Below, one piece after another: positions 47,978 through 59,400 of a stretch of 64,000 nucleotides of DNA. Below the pieces are notes generated by a model, which saw only the letters and a program-made list of their open reading frames with translations, did not search any database and was not told where the DNA came from. The translations under genes were made by a program, and so were the position numbers. Within the stretch, counting starts at the first letter, position 1; every line of letters starts with the position of its first letter. The DNA is from Haliclystus octoradiatus. Taxonomy: Eukaryota; Cnidaria; Staurozoa; Stauromedusae; Haliclystidae. The stretch is taken from assembly GCA_916610825.1 (NCBI GenBank), contig OU744447.1, positions 37,981,171 through 38,045,170 of the forward strand, in the 5' to 3' direction.

Positions 47978-48631
47978 AGTTGAGTTTGAAATACAAATCA
48001 AACCGAAGTACAGTCAATCGTGCGAGATTCAAATTTAATTCAGATGTGGCCAAAATATCAGACGGGACAGGGTGCTACTGCGCATGACTCCATGCAGCCT
48101 GTTGAATATTCTGTTTACCTGTCAGGATAGACATACGAGAGAAATTTTGGGCCTGATTGGATCTCTTGAAAACAAGGCTTGGATATTTTTCTCGGTTCGC
48201 TCCGCAACTATTCCGATGATGAGTTTAGGTCAATGCAGGTAAGCAGCAGGCGCGGATCCAAGGGGGGGCATAAGGTGCTTGAGCACCAGTCAGATTTTCA
48301 AAGCTGTGATGTTGCCGCAATGACGTAATTTGATATTGCCATAGAAACGGAAGGATTTCAGTTATTTTTGCGTTTGCCATATTTTACTGCTGATAGCAGT
48401 CCCGAACTCTCTCAGTGAACCATTTCATTGGATCAATGATTCAAAGCAATCTTCCAATCAGCAACAAGGGCTGAGCACCCCTGGAAATCTAAAAGCCAAT
48501 CGTATGTCGTCTTTGAGCACCAGTCAGAACAATCAACATTCCATTCTCGCTTTCGCCCAATCGTTTCAACCAATCATATTCTCTAATTTAGGAATCTCAG
48601 GAATTTGAGCACCAGTGAGCACCAGTATAGT

Positions 48632-48847
48632 GGCCCATCGTTGCCATAGCGTTTTTTTTTGAAAAAATTTTTATGCCATGGCCCATTGTTGCCATAGTAG
48701 AAAAACTTTACCACGTGGCCCATTGTTGCCATAGTCTAATATTTTTAAATGATGGCCCATCGTTGCCATAGCAAAAAAAAATTTTACCACGTGGCCCATT
48801 GTTGCCATAGTATAATATTTTTAAATGATGGCCCATCGTTGCCATAG
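48632..48847. repeat. Left array of the 18-bp box ggcccatygttgccatag
   Basis: Six boxes start at 48632, 48680, 48717, 48754, 48792 and 48829 (spacings 48, 37, 37, 38, 37). The spacers alternate between two AT-rich types (an A/T run with cacgtgg, and taatatttttaaatgat). Confidence 0.93.
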
Positions 48848-50194
48848 TAAATTGTTTTACTTTTTCATAGAATTTCATTTTCCGAAATCTTATTTTATAG
48901 CCATTGGATATAGCAATATTTATATATATATTACAATATAGCCAATAATAATATATTCTACAATGTTACAAACAACTCTAAAAATGAGACAGAAACAGCA
49001 TAAAGGCCCAGAATTCCATTGAAAGTTGGGAGAATAGCTAATAGACAGTCAACATGTTTTGTTAGATTAGCATCAAATAGTCAATTAGCGTCTATAAATT
49101 TTTGATAGAATCTGCAGATATCCATACCTATTTAAATACTTGCAACTATTTCAACAGGTGGGATATTTAAATTATCAACAATATTATTAATAAAATTGAA
49201 ACCGATAGCCCAAGAGGTAGGCCAAGCGGAAAACACACATCTTTGAAATTGATATTTATGTCGACCATGTTACATTTTTAGTTGCGCTTCTATACTTTAG
49301 GGCAAACTAGCTGTGGGTGTAGAGGCCATACAGTTAATGGCTGTTAACTCGCTAAGCTCTCAATATTGTATAGGCTAGAATCCACATTGTTGCTCAGAAT
49401 ATTGGTTCTATTTTCTAGTTATGCTATAGCTGTATAGGCAATGCCACAATGCATGCTGGCATATGGCGGTTCTCGGTCAGCGTGCTTTTGAACAAATAAA
49501 TGAATCAAATAAATGAATGGAAAGTTTATGCTATGTCAGCGCTCAACGTAGCTAGCTACAACAATTTTTCTTTAACAACTCAACTTATTATCTTAAAATT
49601 GATATATTGACAACCTTTCGAGCCTGGAGTTCCACCCTACTGTTTTAACAGTCTGTCATAGTTAGACCTAGACCTGTTGAAAAGGCATAAGTATATGTGA
49701 ACTATTATTTCCTGTGAAACAATATAATTGATTAATTGTAACTAGACTATTGAAATATTTAGGAGGTTGGACATATCCAAATCCAAACGTGAATTTGCGA
49801 ATGTAAGATCATGATGATTGATGACGATGATTTCAGAACTCTCCCGAGAATTATAATTACATATTATTCTTTGACTCCCGATAATTAGTGATCGTAAGTG
49901 TATACAACATTTACATTGTATAGCCAAATAAACCATATCATAGCCATAGTCAAATGTAATAACTATACTTCTGTTTAACTTGTACTACACATTCCCATGT
50001 TTTTTAGTTATATTGTAACCATATTACATTACATTAAAGATATGAAATAGTGCTCAATCTCAATGTCAGCATTTGACAGAGCTAAATACAACAGAAGGAA
50101 TCAAAGACAAAACATGCACAACATGGCACAGCGTTTTAAATACAAAAATAACTTAATAATAAACATTGAGTTTATGAAAAAGTAAAACAATTTA

Positions 50195-50487
50195 CTATGG
50201 CAACGATGGGCCATCATTTAAAAATATTATACTATGGCAACAATGGGCCACGTGGTAAAATTTTTTTTGCTATGGCAACGATGGGCCATCATTTAAAAAT
50301 ATTAGACTATGGCAACGATGGGCCACGTGGTAAATTTTTTTTTGCTATGGCAACGATGGGCCATCATTTAAAAATATTAGACTATGGCAACAATGGGCCA
50401 CGTGGTAAAATTTTTTCTACTATGGCAACAATGGGCCATGGCATAATAATTTTTTCAAAAAAAAAACGCTATGGCAACGATGGGCCA
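50195..50487. repeat. Right array, inverted copies of the same 18-bp box
   Basis: Eight boxes ctatggcaacratgggcc start at 50195, 50232, 50270, 50307, 50345, 50382, 50420 and 50469 (spacings 37-38, last 49). They mirror the left array including the wide outer spacing. The ORF 50197-50523 is only the translated repeat. Confidence 0.93.
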
Positions 50488-52049
50488 CCATACACCAGTG
50501 AGCACCTTTATTACTTTTTTTAGTGCTAGAATTAGAATGACGTCAAGTAATCAAGTACAATACAAAGTCCGACTGTGTTGTTCTCAACTTCGTGTTAACT
50601 TATCAAGTCTAATCAAGTCAAGTTGTTTATGCCTTCAACCTTTGCAGGAATGGCGTCTAGGAAAGCTTAACATTATCTTGCTGCGCTATTACAGAATCTG
50701 CTCTATATTGACAATTTAACATGTAATTTAAAGAAGAAAGTTCCAGTCGACAAAAGCTAGCTGATTCAAGAATTATTATCAACCTTTCAATGTAAAAAAT
50801 CAGCACAAGGAAACAAGAAGTTTGAGAAACGTAAATAAAATTCGCAGAATTGCAAGAAGAACTCATTTTCCTATCAGAAATTGGAAGCGCTATTGCATGC
50901 ATTATCACAAGAGGCTAGTAGATTAAAAGTTAGTAGTCTTTATTTTGGCTTTAAATTCACTGGTTTCAATATTTTATTGTAGCCGAGTACCGTATGTTTG
51001 AGATCTGTATTTACATATTTTGGTTGTGGATCCTCTTCTCGTTTCCAACAAAGGTCCTGAAGGCCTGATAAATAGGCCTACTTTTACAGGCCTAATAAAT
51101 TATTGTATCATTATGTCCATTTAGTTTCAGCACACATATTCAGATGATCTTACGATAACACATTGACATAATTCCAGCCTGAATGAATAATTAATTGGCT
51201 GCAAACCCTTCCATTTGCGTCGCTGTCGCCTGTTGGTAGACCCAGCCCAGGGTAGGCTTGCTGTTTTGCTGATGTCTAGTGACAAGGAAAATACATCTGT
51301 TTTCCATTCCTTTTTTGTGGAACGTCTATTCAGATGTTGATGGATTGCCCCTATAATTCATTTGTGTTCATGCATTCAAAGCCTTTTACAACTGGATGTA
51401 ATAATTACAATTTTAAACATCAGAAGATTTATATAACTTTTTGTTTTACAATTATTACTACTGATTATGATGTCTAAATAGCTTATTTGAATTTAAGTAG
51501 TTGTTAATTATTTCGCATTTGAAACGTTTTATTCATAATGTATGCTGTATAGCCTGTCTGAGTGCATGCAGATCTAATTAAGCACGAGATGTTTTTATTT
51601 TCAATAAAATACATTTTTAATTTTGTCTGTGATTTTATTGTGTTTATTTATTTGATGGTGTAAAATTTGATCATCTAAGCTTTATAATTACGTTGAAATA
51701 TTGCTGATGGAGTTACGAAAGTGGTGTCACAGCCCTTCAATAGCTTTTGAATACCAAATTTTTTCCGGGGGGCATGCCCCCGGACCCCCCCTAGATGACG
51801 GGGCTTCGCCCCTTTATTGTCCCCTTTCAGCACCAGTCAGATTTTCAGCTGGATCCGCCCCTGGTAAGCAGAATATATTCAACAGGTTGCAGGGCGTCAT
51901 GCGCAGTAGAACCCTGTCCCGTCTGATAATTTTGGCCACATCTGAAAACATCTCGCACTTTACTTCGTTTTGATTTGAATTTCAAATTTTGACTTGACTT
52001 TGAGATTTCTTATGGCCAGAAAAAATGGCGGTCTTGTCGGAAATTGATG

Positions 52050-53520
52050 AGATTGAAGATTCAACATAAAGACTTTCGACAATCGTCATATAATATATTT
52101 TGTGTAGAAATGAAGTTCTTATCCTGCTCATCGTAGAATCCCAGTATAATTGATGTTTTCTTTGCTCGTCAACGCTGTTGATATATAGATCTATAGCCCA
52201 ATAATGAGCTGAAAATGTAGACTAACTTAATCATTATCAAGAGACGTTGGCTCCTTTTTATGTAGCCTGAAATTCGGACAGGGTAAGAGAAGATGTTTGA
52301 AGAATTAACATACAATAAGGTGTAACCTAACTCAGCTTTTAATAGTTAGATTTCAATATCACAAGGTTTTGATTCAAAACACGATTAGACAAATAGTCTG
52401 ACATTAAAAAGTAAGTTCTAAGGAATTCTCAATCAACTAGGCCCAATAATGATAGCTCGCCTAGTGAGTCACTGTCTATATTATAATGTGATATATTTTG
52501 TCAACTCAAGTTAACATTCAAAGGTGAATAAAATAAATTTCCTGGCCTCCACTTACATATAGCTTTGTACTAAGTGTATAGATAGTGTAGTGCATGATTA
52601 ACTAACCTGTAGAGCCATATAGATCTATGTGCCTAGTCTGGTTGCCTAGTGTGTGTAGACTGTTAAAGAGCTAAATCAAATCAAATGTCTTCTGATAAAG
52701 TGTTCCACCATAGTATAGCTTAACATGTTTAACAGCTATTGCGAACGTGGTAACTGCGAATTTCTGATTTATGGTCCACCGTGGTTTTATGATAGAATAG
52801 TAGCATGATAGTTTCAAACAGAAAAACGAGGGAGCAGTAATATTAACCCCATTCCATAACGGCCCTCAACTCCACGCAGTAATATCAGACCACCAGAAGT
52901 CATTGTTCAAAGTATGACCCTCTATATTAACATTTTCCAGGTAGATGTCTAATGTTTGTGTATATCCGTTGATGAGCCCTGACATAGATGCTTGGTTGGT
53001 TGGATATCTATCTCTATAGGGTAGTAGCCTACATTATGCTTTTGTAAATTTTATTCTTGTAACATGAACTAATTGACCTTACTTATTGACATTGATTGAG
53101 GGATTCAACATAAAGATTGATGGTCAACCATTTGGTGCATTTAGGTAAAATTTAAGTTGCGGGAGGCAAGGAAGAAACTACTTAAGCGAGACAAAGAGTC
53201 GAAATGAAGCATAGAATAATAAACAATGCATAAAATTACGAACTTTGAATTTTAGCAGAAATGTTAATAACAACGCCACAAGAAAGTGATTTAGCAAGAT
53301 CCTCAAAGACTTTGGACAATCATCATATAATATAATTTGTGTGTGTGTGACTGTGTTAAGTTCTTATCCTGATATTTGTAGAATTTTAGTATAGTTGATC
53401 AATGTTATATCTTCTCAATTCGAGAAGAGACGATTGGACGATTGCTCCTTTTCATATAACCTAAATACGGATTAGAGTAAAGGGAATCTTCGACAAACTA
53501 GAATACAGTCAATTACATGC
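52050..53520. repeat. Diverged direct repeat pair (about 52050-52330 and 53230-53520)
   Basis: Both contain aagactttsgacaatcrtca, then aatataatttgtgtg-like sequence, gttcttatcctg, agtataattgatg-like sequence and gctcctttt-atgtarcct. Spacing is about 1.2 kb and identity is moderate. The left copy overlaps the end of the foldback, so part of the shared sequence flanks or belongs to that repeat family. No gene is seen in 52108-54250. Confidence 0.55.
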
Positions 53521-54251
53521 GATGCATGTTGTAGAGCCGTCATGCCTATTCATTATCATCAATTGGTAGTCTTGCATGGGGAAAACGTGTCAACCAATAC
53601 AATATTTAATTAATGATTACGTTGTTAACCCTATATACAAACACACTAATGAGGCTACAGCATTCTCCATAAGTAACACAAATATCAAAATTCTAATTCA
53701 TCAAAGATAATATAAGATACTTACACATTTAGATATGATTTACATATTTAATTAAGTACAGTAGCTAAATTATTTCCTTGTACACAATAGTTCAGTTATT
53801 GAGAGTCGATGATGGCATCATTTAGATGTGTAGAAACAGAATATCACAATATCTTTGACAGGTTATGCTTTCAATTTCTTCTTTTCATTATCATCGCTAA
53901 ATAATTTCATAGTCCGAATCCAAAATTGAGCACAGATCGAGCCTAGTACATTTTTTCTGAGTTCATGATCACTGGATAGGATTCAGCAAACATGGATCAG
54001 ATAATGATATTCGCATCGGATTCAGCCAATCACATTCTGTGCAGGTATTTAATTTATAATAACATCAAATTTGTAGAATCATCATCGTCAATAATCATCA
54101 TTTATTCAGAGCATTAAGTTTTTACAGTAGCACAGGTTTTTTCTAATTTGTAGAAGAAGAAACATACCTTTCCTAAATATGATTACATGCACTGTATAAT
54201 TATTCTGGATTTAAAAAAGGCGAAAGAAGGAAGGTTTTTAATTTTATAGCC

Positions 54252-54374
54252 CTACTCTTTCACAAATTTAATCAGATCAGATTTATCAGAAACAGTCAAG
54301 AGTAAAGGTGTGCATCCGATCGGAGTTTCTACATATTGACGACGGGAACTAACAGTCTGTAATCTGCATCCAAT
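54252..54374 (-). CDS. Candidate terminal exon of an unrecognised gene
   Basis: A tag acceptor opens a 40-codon frame with TAG at 54254-54252. It reads IGCRLQTVSSRRQYVETP then IGCTPLLLTVSDKSDLIKFV and KE. Balanced composition, a clean acceptor with upstream pyrimidines and an immediate stop suit a real last exon. The TPLLLTVSDKSDLIKF part has an ankyrin-like flavour but is too short to assign. No partner exon was found to its right. Confidence 0.35.
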   Translation of the reverse strand: MGCRLQTVSSRRQYVETPIGCTPLLLTVSDKSDLIKFVKE

Positions 54375-54624
54375 CTAAAGATATATTTAGTTGAAACTTG
54401 AATGATAAAGTATATCATGATTTCATTCTGGGTTTTACTTTACAGTTTCTCACTTTGTTCCAGCTATACCTATAAATTCTAGCAATTCGTAATTCTAAAG
54501 GCAAGTAAGTACACTGGGAATTCTCATTTATTTCTGTTTACTACAACTCTCGTGAGTTGACGAAACTCGATAAATTTCAAAATGAACTAAGAACTAAATA
54601 CTATCTCAGGAATGTTTGACTACA

Positions 54625-54805
54625 CAGTGAAACCTGTATATGACAGCCATCTATGATAGGTAGATAAATTGACAAAGCGATATGCAGGTGGCCTTTATAG
54701 GCAGGGTTGTTTCAATAGAAAATTCTCCTTAGACAAACCAAGAATGACCACTGTGGACAGGTGGCTGCTTTATAGTGATAACCATTAACCTTTATAGCAG
54801 GTTAT
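54625..54805. mobile_element. Degenerate CAGT-type MITE
   Basis: cagtgaaacctgtatatgac on the left and a decayed tttatagcaggttatcgg on the right; internal gaccactgtggacaggtggc. Same family as 35694-35853. Confidence 0.5.
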
Positions 54806-55479
54806 CGGACTTGATATCTTTGTCAAGCTGTGATTCATGTTTCGATCAGCGCAACATGTTACTGTCTCCTTACGAGTTACTAAGTTAGCATGAACAATTA
54901 AATCCAATCACGCAACTCAAACTAGCAACTGATTGACCTTTCGCTATTTGGGAATATGGGACACTTTTTTGTAAGAAGTTTCTCTTGCCTGTGTACCGCA
55001 ACTCTCAGTTCCATGGAGTAGACTCAGTAGAGGCTACTACCTCTAAGTCTTCTTATTAAACAACACTGATTAAAATAGCTGTCTATGGACCTCATGGGAG
55101 CAGGGATTGCCATTACCGCTCCTCACAATATTACAATGCTGATGCGTCGCCAAAGCAGTTTCCCACTCATAAACTCTAATGTTATCTCTCCACAACAAAA
55201 CGTGAGAATGACGTTGGTTTGATTTTCAGCACAAGAAATTTCTTAGATCGTAGACTCAATTAATGTCTATATTCATTCATTGAGGTATTCATCTCACCAG
55301 CGGTCCCACATTATATACTGTGCAGTGTCATGTAGTTGTCACAATGTCCCTTTACTTTTGAAGTCTGGTGTATAGGATACTTAAACCCTAGATATGTTAT
55401 ACAGCTATCTCATAATGGTTGCTTTGTTATCATTTGGCTACGGATACCTAGTTGATAATTAAATGTTTATCTCAGACGG

Positions 55480-55830
55480 CCACTTTGCTCAGGTAATCTA
55501 TAGAAATGTCGATATGTAAAGTCAGATATACCTGGCGCCTTATTAGGAATAGTTACTTGATATTTCATCTGGTGTATGTATGGCTTACCAGTAAATGTAG
55601 AAGTAACACATTGATCCAATATTGTTGTCTCGCTGATATTGATTATAGGTGGTCGCTTTCCTGAGGTAACTAATATTAGTGTTACGTAAGACTGAGCCTG
55701 TCCTGCCTGTACATCTGAACCTGTAGGCACAGGTTATAGAAATAAGTGCTACAATTTGAAGGTATATTGGTACTTCATTTCCGATGGTCACAACGCTCAG
55801 GCAACCTGTAGTTCACATTATGCCAGTACG
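55480..55830. repeat. Imperfect short repeats with a cctgagcaaagtggcc-like box
   Basis: Three related boxes occur near 55485 (ggccactttgctcaggtaat), 55652 (ggtcgctttcctgaggtaac) and 55786 (ggtcacaacgctcaggcaac), 135-170 bp apart. The ORFs 55467-55730 and 55585-55791 cross them and are unlikely to be genes. Confidence 0.4.
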
Positions 55831-56212
55831 GTCGGGTTTACATTGACAACCTAGTCCTTATGGTTTAAATTCTCCCTATTATTGATTTTCTAAGGATTCT
55901 CAGCAAATTAAAAATATTTTTTCGAAATAATGATTTGACATCCATTTGCATTGTATGAAAATGTCATATTTTGGTATTTTGGACTCATTTTGAATAATTA
56001 TCCTTATTTTATAGAAGTTAAATACGTTGTGGGCAGTCCAGGGAGAGCGAAACACCATCAAATCACCTTACATATTCCACCCCAATTAGCCCTGTGGTAC
56101 CCCATATTAATAATCACTTGAAAAAAACTTGTATCATGATTAGTGGATTTGTACCACGTGTTTAGCAGTTATGTCAAGACAACCCACAAAATTCCATGGC
56201 AACCCCTAAAAG

Positions 56213-56272
56213 CGTGCAGGTATAGGTCTATACCCGCACGTGTGCAGTTATATATAGACCTATACCTGCACG
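56213..56272. repeat. Perfect 20-bp hairpin
   Basis: cgtgcaggtataggtctata at 56213-56232 is perfectly complementary to 56253-56272. The 20-bp loop repeats part of the motif (gcacgtgtgca). Function unknown. Confidence 0.9.
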
Positions 56273-56908
56273 GTTTTAGCCAAAAAACTAGAACATATGT
56301 TTTGAAAATGGCGATGAGCTGCGACAGATTGAATATTTTTCATAAAATCATCTTGAATGTATACTCTGTAATTGAAACTTCAATTGAGAAATTAAAAAAA
56401 GTAACAGCTTGGGATTTGCTATAATTAGATGTAACTTTTACTATATATTTCTAATATTGCAAACATGTTGAATTCTTAGCGTTATATTTTTAAATGATAT
56501 TCGTAACAAATTTCATTAAAATTCTATTTAATGAAAAAGCAATGACCCATTGAATTAGAAAACAAATCATTGTTTTAGTGAAATTGATGAGAGATAATTG
56601 ATGTTCCAGACAAAGGTTATGTTACATGATTATTAAAATGATTACATCACTCTTTGTTTGTGGGCCATCGAAATTTAGACCCACTCGTTCTCTAACAACA
56701 AACTCGAAATCCATATCGTAAACGAACTTGTGGATCTAAATTCCGATAACCCACTCACAAGAGAGATCCCTTAATAAACCATGGTGCTGCTTCAGATGCT
56801 ACATTACGTAAAATTGCTCAATTTTGCCAAATAGGCAAATTGCTCTTTATCTGTCACATAGATTAATGTTAATATTTAGGCAAAATTTGTTTTTCCAAAT
56901 TTATTGTA

Positions 56909-57011
56909 CAGTCAAACCTGTTATAACAGTCACCTCTATATAGCGGCCACCTGTCTATAGTGGTCAATTTATCTACCTCTATTAGCTGGCCGTTATATAC
57001 AGGTTTCACTG
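56909..57011. mobile_element. TA-flanked CAGT-type MITE
   Basis: CAGTCAAACCTGT at the left and ACAGGTTTCACTG at the right, TA on both sides; internal ctctatatagcggccacct. Near-identical family member to 21315-21417. Nothing else is recognised in 55831-57038. Confidence 0.75.
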
Positions 57012-57038
57012 TATAGCCTATATTCGGTGTCTGTAACT

Positions 57039-57722
57039 TGCGTGCGTTTACAGGAAATACGCCATAATCTGTAACCTTTTTGACTACGACCTTCGCTTAC
57101 AAATTTTAGCGTCTCGATGTTATGAAAAAGTTCTGGCTTGGCTAAATTTGGTAGTTGCTGTCATGTCTTAATTGACAAGGACTTTATTCGATACCAAGTT
57201 CCAGACTTGAATAATTTATCAACAGATTAAAAAGTAGAGCCGTATAGCTAAGAATTTTCCATAAATTGTTGAACTTGATTTGGCAGGAAATCAATCACAC
57301 GAAAACGCAATTATTTGCAGGGGTTAGAAAGTCCTGAAATATTTATGTAAGTCTGTATCAATATCATCAATGTGACACATACATTGCTTTGGAATTAGTA
57401 AAAATACAGTAAAATAAGTTTTAAATTTTTAATTTGAAACTGGTATATATGTTTAATACTGTATATAACACAGTAATGTCATAAAACGTCATAGTTGTCA
57501 TTAATATCATTATTTAGCGGTCAAATGATGAATGTTTTATAATCAAAATATTAGTATATTTATCAAATATTATATTAAGCCCTGAGTATTAAGTCCCCAA
57601 CAATCTGCCAAGTTTAGCCAAGCAAGAACTTTTTTCATAACATCGAGACGCTAAATTTCGTAAGCGAAGGTCGTAGTCAAAAAGGTGATAGATTATGAAG
57701 TACTTCCTGTAAACGCACGCAG
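57039..57722. mobile_element. Foldback/TIR element of about 0.68 kb
   Basis: The arms 57039-57165 and about 57605-57722 are inverted near-copies (gcgtgcgtttacaggaa, cctttttgactacgacctt, agcgtctcgatgttatgaaa). The interior is AT-rich and non-coding. Non-autonomous. Confidence 0.8.
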
Positions 57723-58024
57723 CACTCAGATTGGAAAGAATGCATTGTGCACGGGTTGCGATGGATCAAGTGCTGTTCCTTCCTTACGTCATTTTACTAT
57801 TTTTAAAATATGACGTCATCGTCCATATCTCTTTCCTGATTGGTCTAAAACATATGACCAGTTTTTGGGAATATCAGGACGCCAGCGTCAACCATATCTC
57901 TTATGACAAAAGACATTGGACGTCCTCTAGAAAGAAAGTATGTCCGTAGACGTTTGATTACAACGGCCTTTCTATCTTGCGTGCATCAAACTCGTGATCT
58001 TCCTCCTTCCGCCATTTTCGAGGG

Positions 58025-59400
58025 CGAAGCACACACGATGAAATTGACCTGCTAAAAAATGTATTTAGTCAGCTTATATCAACCCCAAAACGAAGATCAT
58101 CAACATCAACAGGTGAATTAAAATCATGCACATTGCCACTATTACTTTTTATGCAGTAAATACGAAACACGATTTTTATAGAATTTTGTATACTTCATTT
58201 TCCTTTATTTTAGATTTGCTACCGCGACCTGAGCAAGAGCAAGATACATCAGCTGCTTCAAATCAACTCCCATAATAACATATTCAAGATTAATAGGTAA
58301 ACTACAATCAGGCATATCGCTACGATATGATTTAATTTAAATTTTACTAATTTTATTTTTATTTTCTTCAGATTTCAACCGCTCGCGGCAGGCTCTACGG
58401 CATGTCATCTGAGAAAAATTCCCTCTGTTGCTTTGAAACAACTCTAAATTTCACAAAAATCACAATAAGAGGTAAATAATATTCATATCCATTACTAGGA
58501 TTAATTTTCAATGTAATATTTACGAAGTATGATTTATATTGAATTTTACTAATTTTATTTTCATTTTCTTCAGATTTTAACCGCTCGCGGCAGGCTCTAC
58601 GGCATGTCATCTGAGAAAAATTCCCTCTGTTCCTTTGAAACAACTCTAAATTGAACAAATTTCACAATAAGAGGTAAATAATATTCATATACATTACTTG
58701 GAGTGATTTTCAATGTAATATTTACGAAGTATGATTTATATTGAATTTTACTAATTTTATTATCATTGTCTTCAGATTTTAACCGCTCGCGGCAGGCTTT
58801 ACAGCATATGATCTGAGAGAAGTTCCCTCTGTTGCTTTGAATCAACTCTAAATTGAACAAATTTTACAATAAGAGGTAAATAATATTCATATACATTACT
58901 TGGATTGATTTTCAATGTAATATTTACGAAGTATGATTTCTATTGAATTTTACTAATTTTATTCTCATTTTCTTCAGATTTTAACCGCTCGCAGCAGGCT
59001 CTACGGCATGTCATCTGAGAAAATTCCCTCTGTTCCTTTGAATCATCTCTAAATTGAATAAATTTCACAATAAGAGGTAAATAATATTCATATACATTAC
59101 TTGGATTGATTTTGAATGTAATAATTACGAAATATGATATATATTGAATTTTACTAATTTTATTTTCATTTTCTTCAGATTTTAACCGCTCGCGGCAGGC
59201 TCTACGGCATGCAATCTGAGAAAACTTCACTCTGTTGCTTTGAATCAACTCTAAATTGAACAAATTTCACAATAAGAGGTAAATAATATTCATATACATT
59301 ACTAGGATTGATTTTCAATGTAATAATTATGAAGCATGTTTTATATTGAATTTTACTAATTTTATTTTCATTTTCTTCAGGTTTCAACCGCCCTCATGAT
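58025..59400 (+). repeat. Tandem array of splice-signal-bearing units (about 202 bp)
   Basis: Each unit has ttttactaattttatttt (branch-point-like), a pyrimidine run and ttcttcag, then a block of about 100 bp ending agag/gtaaat. Blocks: 58214-58296 (diverged), 58372-58471, 58574-58673, 58776-58875, 58978-59076, 59179-59278 and a last one from 59381 that diverges. An older copy may lie at 58025-58111. The blocks share aaccgctcgcggcaggctct and catgtcatctgag. Most have in-frame stops and 100 bp is not a multiple of 3, so they would be non-coding exons of a + strand transcript, or a satellite that happens to carry splice signals. Confidence 0.8.

Larger units (their letters stand above)
43423..47978. 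mobile_element. 4.56-kb TIR transposon with 7-bp target duplication
   Basis: The terminal inverted repeats begin TGGTAAACGGAAAATTCAAC and continue tcgcgtcagctct, identical for about 32 bp and alignable for about 90 bp. The flanks are exact direct repeats gttgagt (43416-43422 and 47979-47985), while the equivalent site in the other foldback arm is uninterrupted (near 51985). Copies and variants of the TIR motif caactcgygtcagc recur subterminally (43785-43800, 43990-44008, 47597-47636). A 7-bp duplication fits few superfamilies (P-like or Dada-like); the type is undetermined. Confidence 0.8.
48247..51863. mobile_element. hAT-like non-autonomous element with 8-bp target duplication
   Basis: Starts CAGGCGCGGATCCAAGG and ends CTGGATCCGCCCCTG, an inverted pair of the CAGGGGCGGATCC type seen in many animal hAT elements. 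The flanks are the exact 8-bp direct repeat gtaagcag (48239-48246 and 51864-51871). Near both ends is the same-orientation motif gcaccagtcagattttca (48284-48301 and 51831-51848). The centre carries two mirror-image box arrays and a loop of about 1.3 kb. No transposase frame is visible. Confidence 0.85.
43291..52107. mobile_element. Long-armed foldback element split by two later insertions
   Basis: The left arm is 43291-43415 plus 47986-48238 and the right arm 51872-52107, inverted near-copies. Shared words include acaagaccgccatttt, atctcaaagtcaag, gtggccaaaat and gacgggacagggt. The outer ends read acacaaattatattatatga and the reverse of tcatataatatattttgtgt. Removing the inserts at 43423-47978 and 48247-51863 leaves a palindrome of roughly 600 bp with a short loop. 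A sequence like the right end recurs near 53300. Confidence 0.75.

Noticed and set aside
50197-50523. 108-codon ORF with repeated MATMGHH and YGNNGP words
   Set aside because: The repeat unit (37-38 bp) translated; the opposite array has no matching frame and the words are just the 18-bp box.
58395-59387. Minus-strand ORFs with CRRACRERLKSEENENKISK repeats
   Set aside because: They cross the tandem array antisense to strongly conserved splice signals and are open because of the repeat composition.
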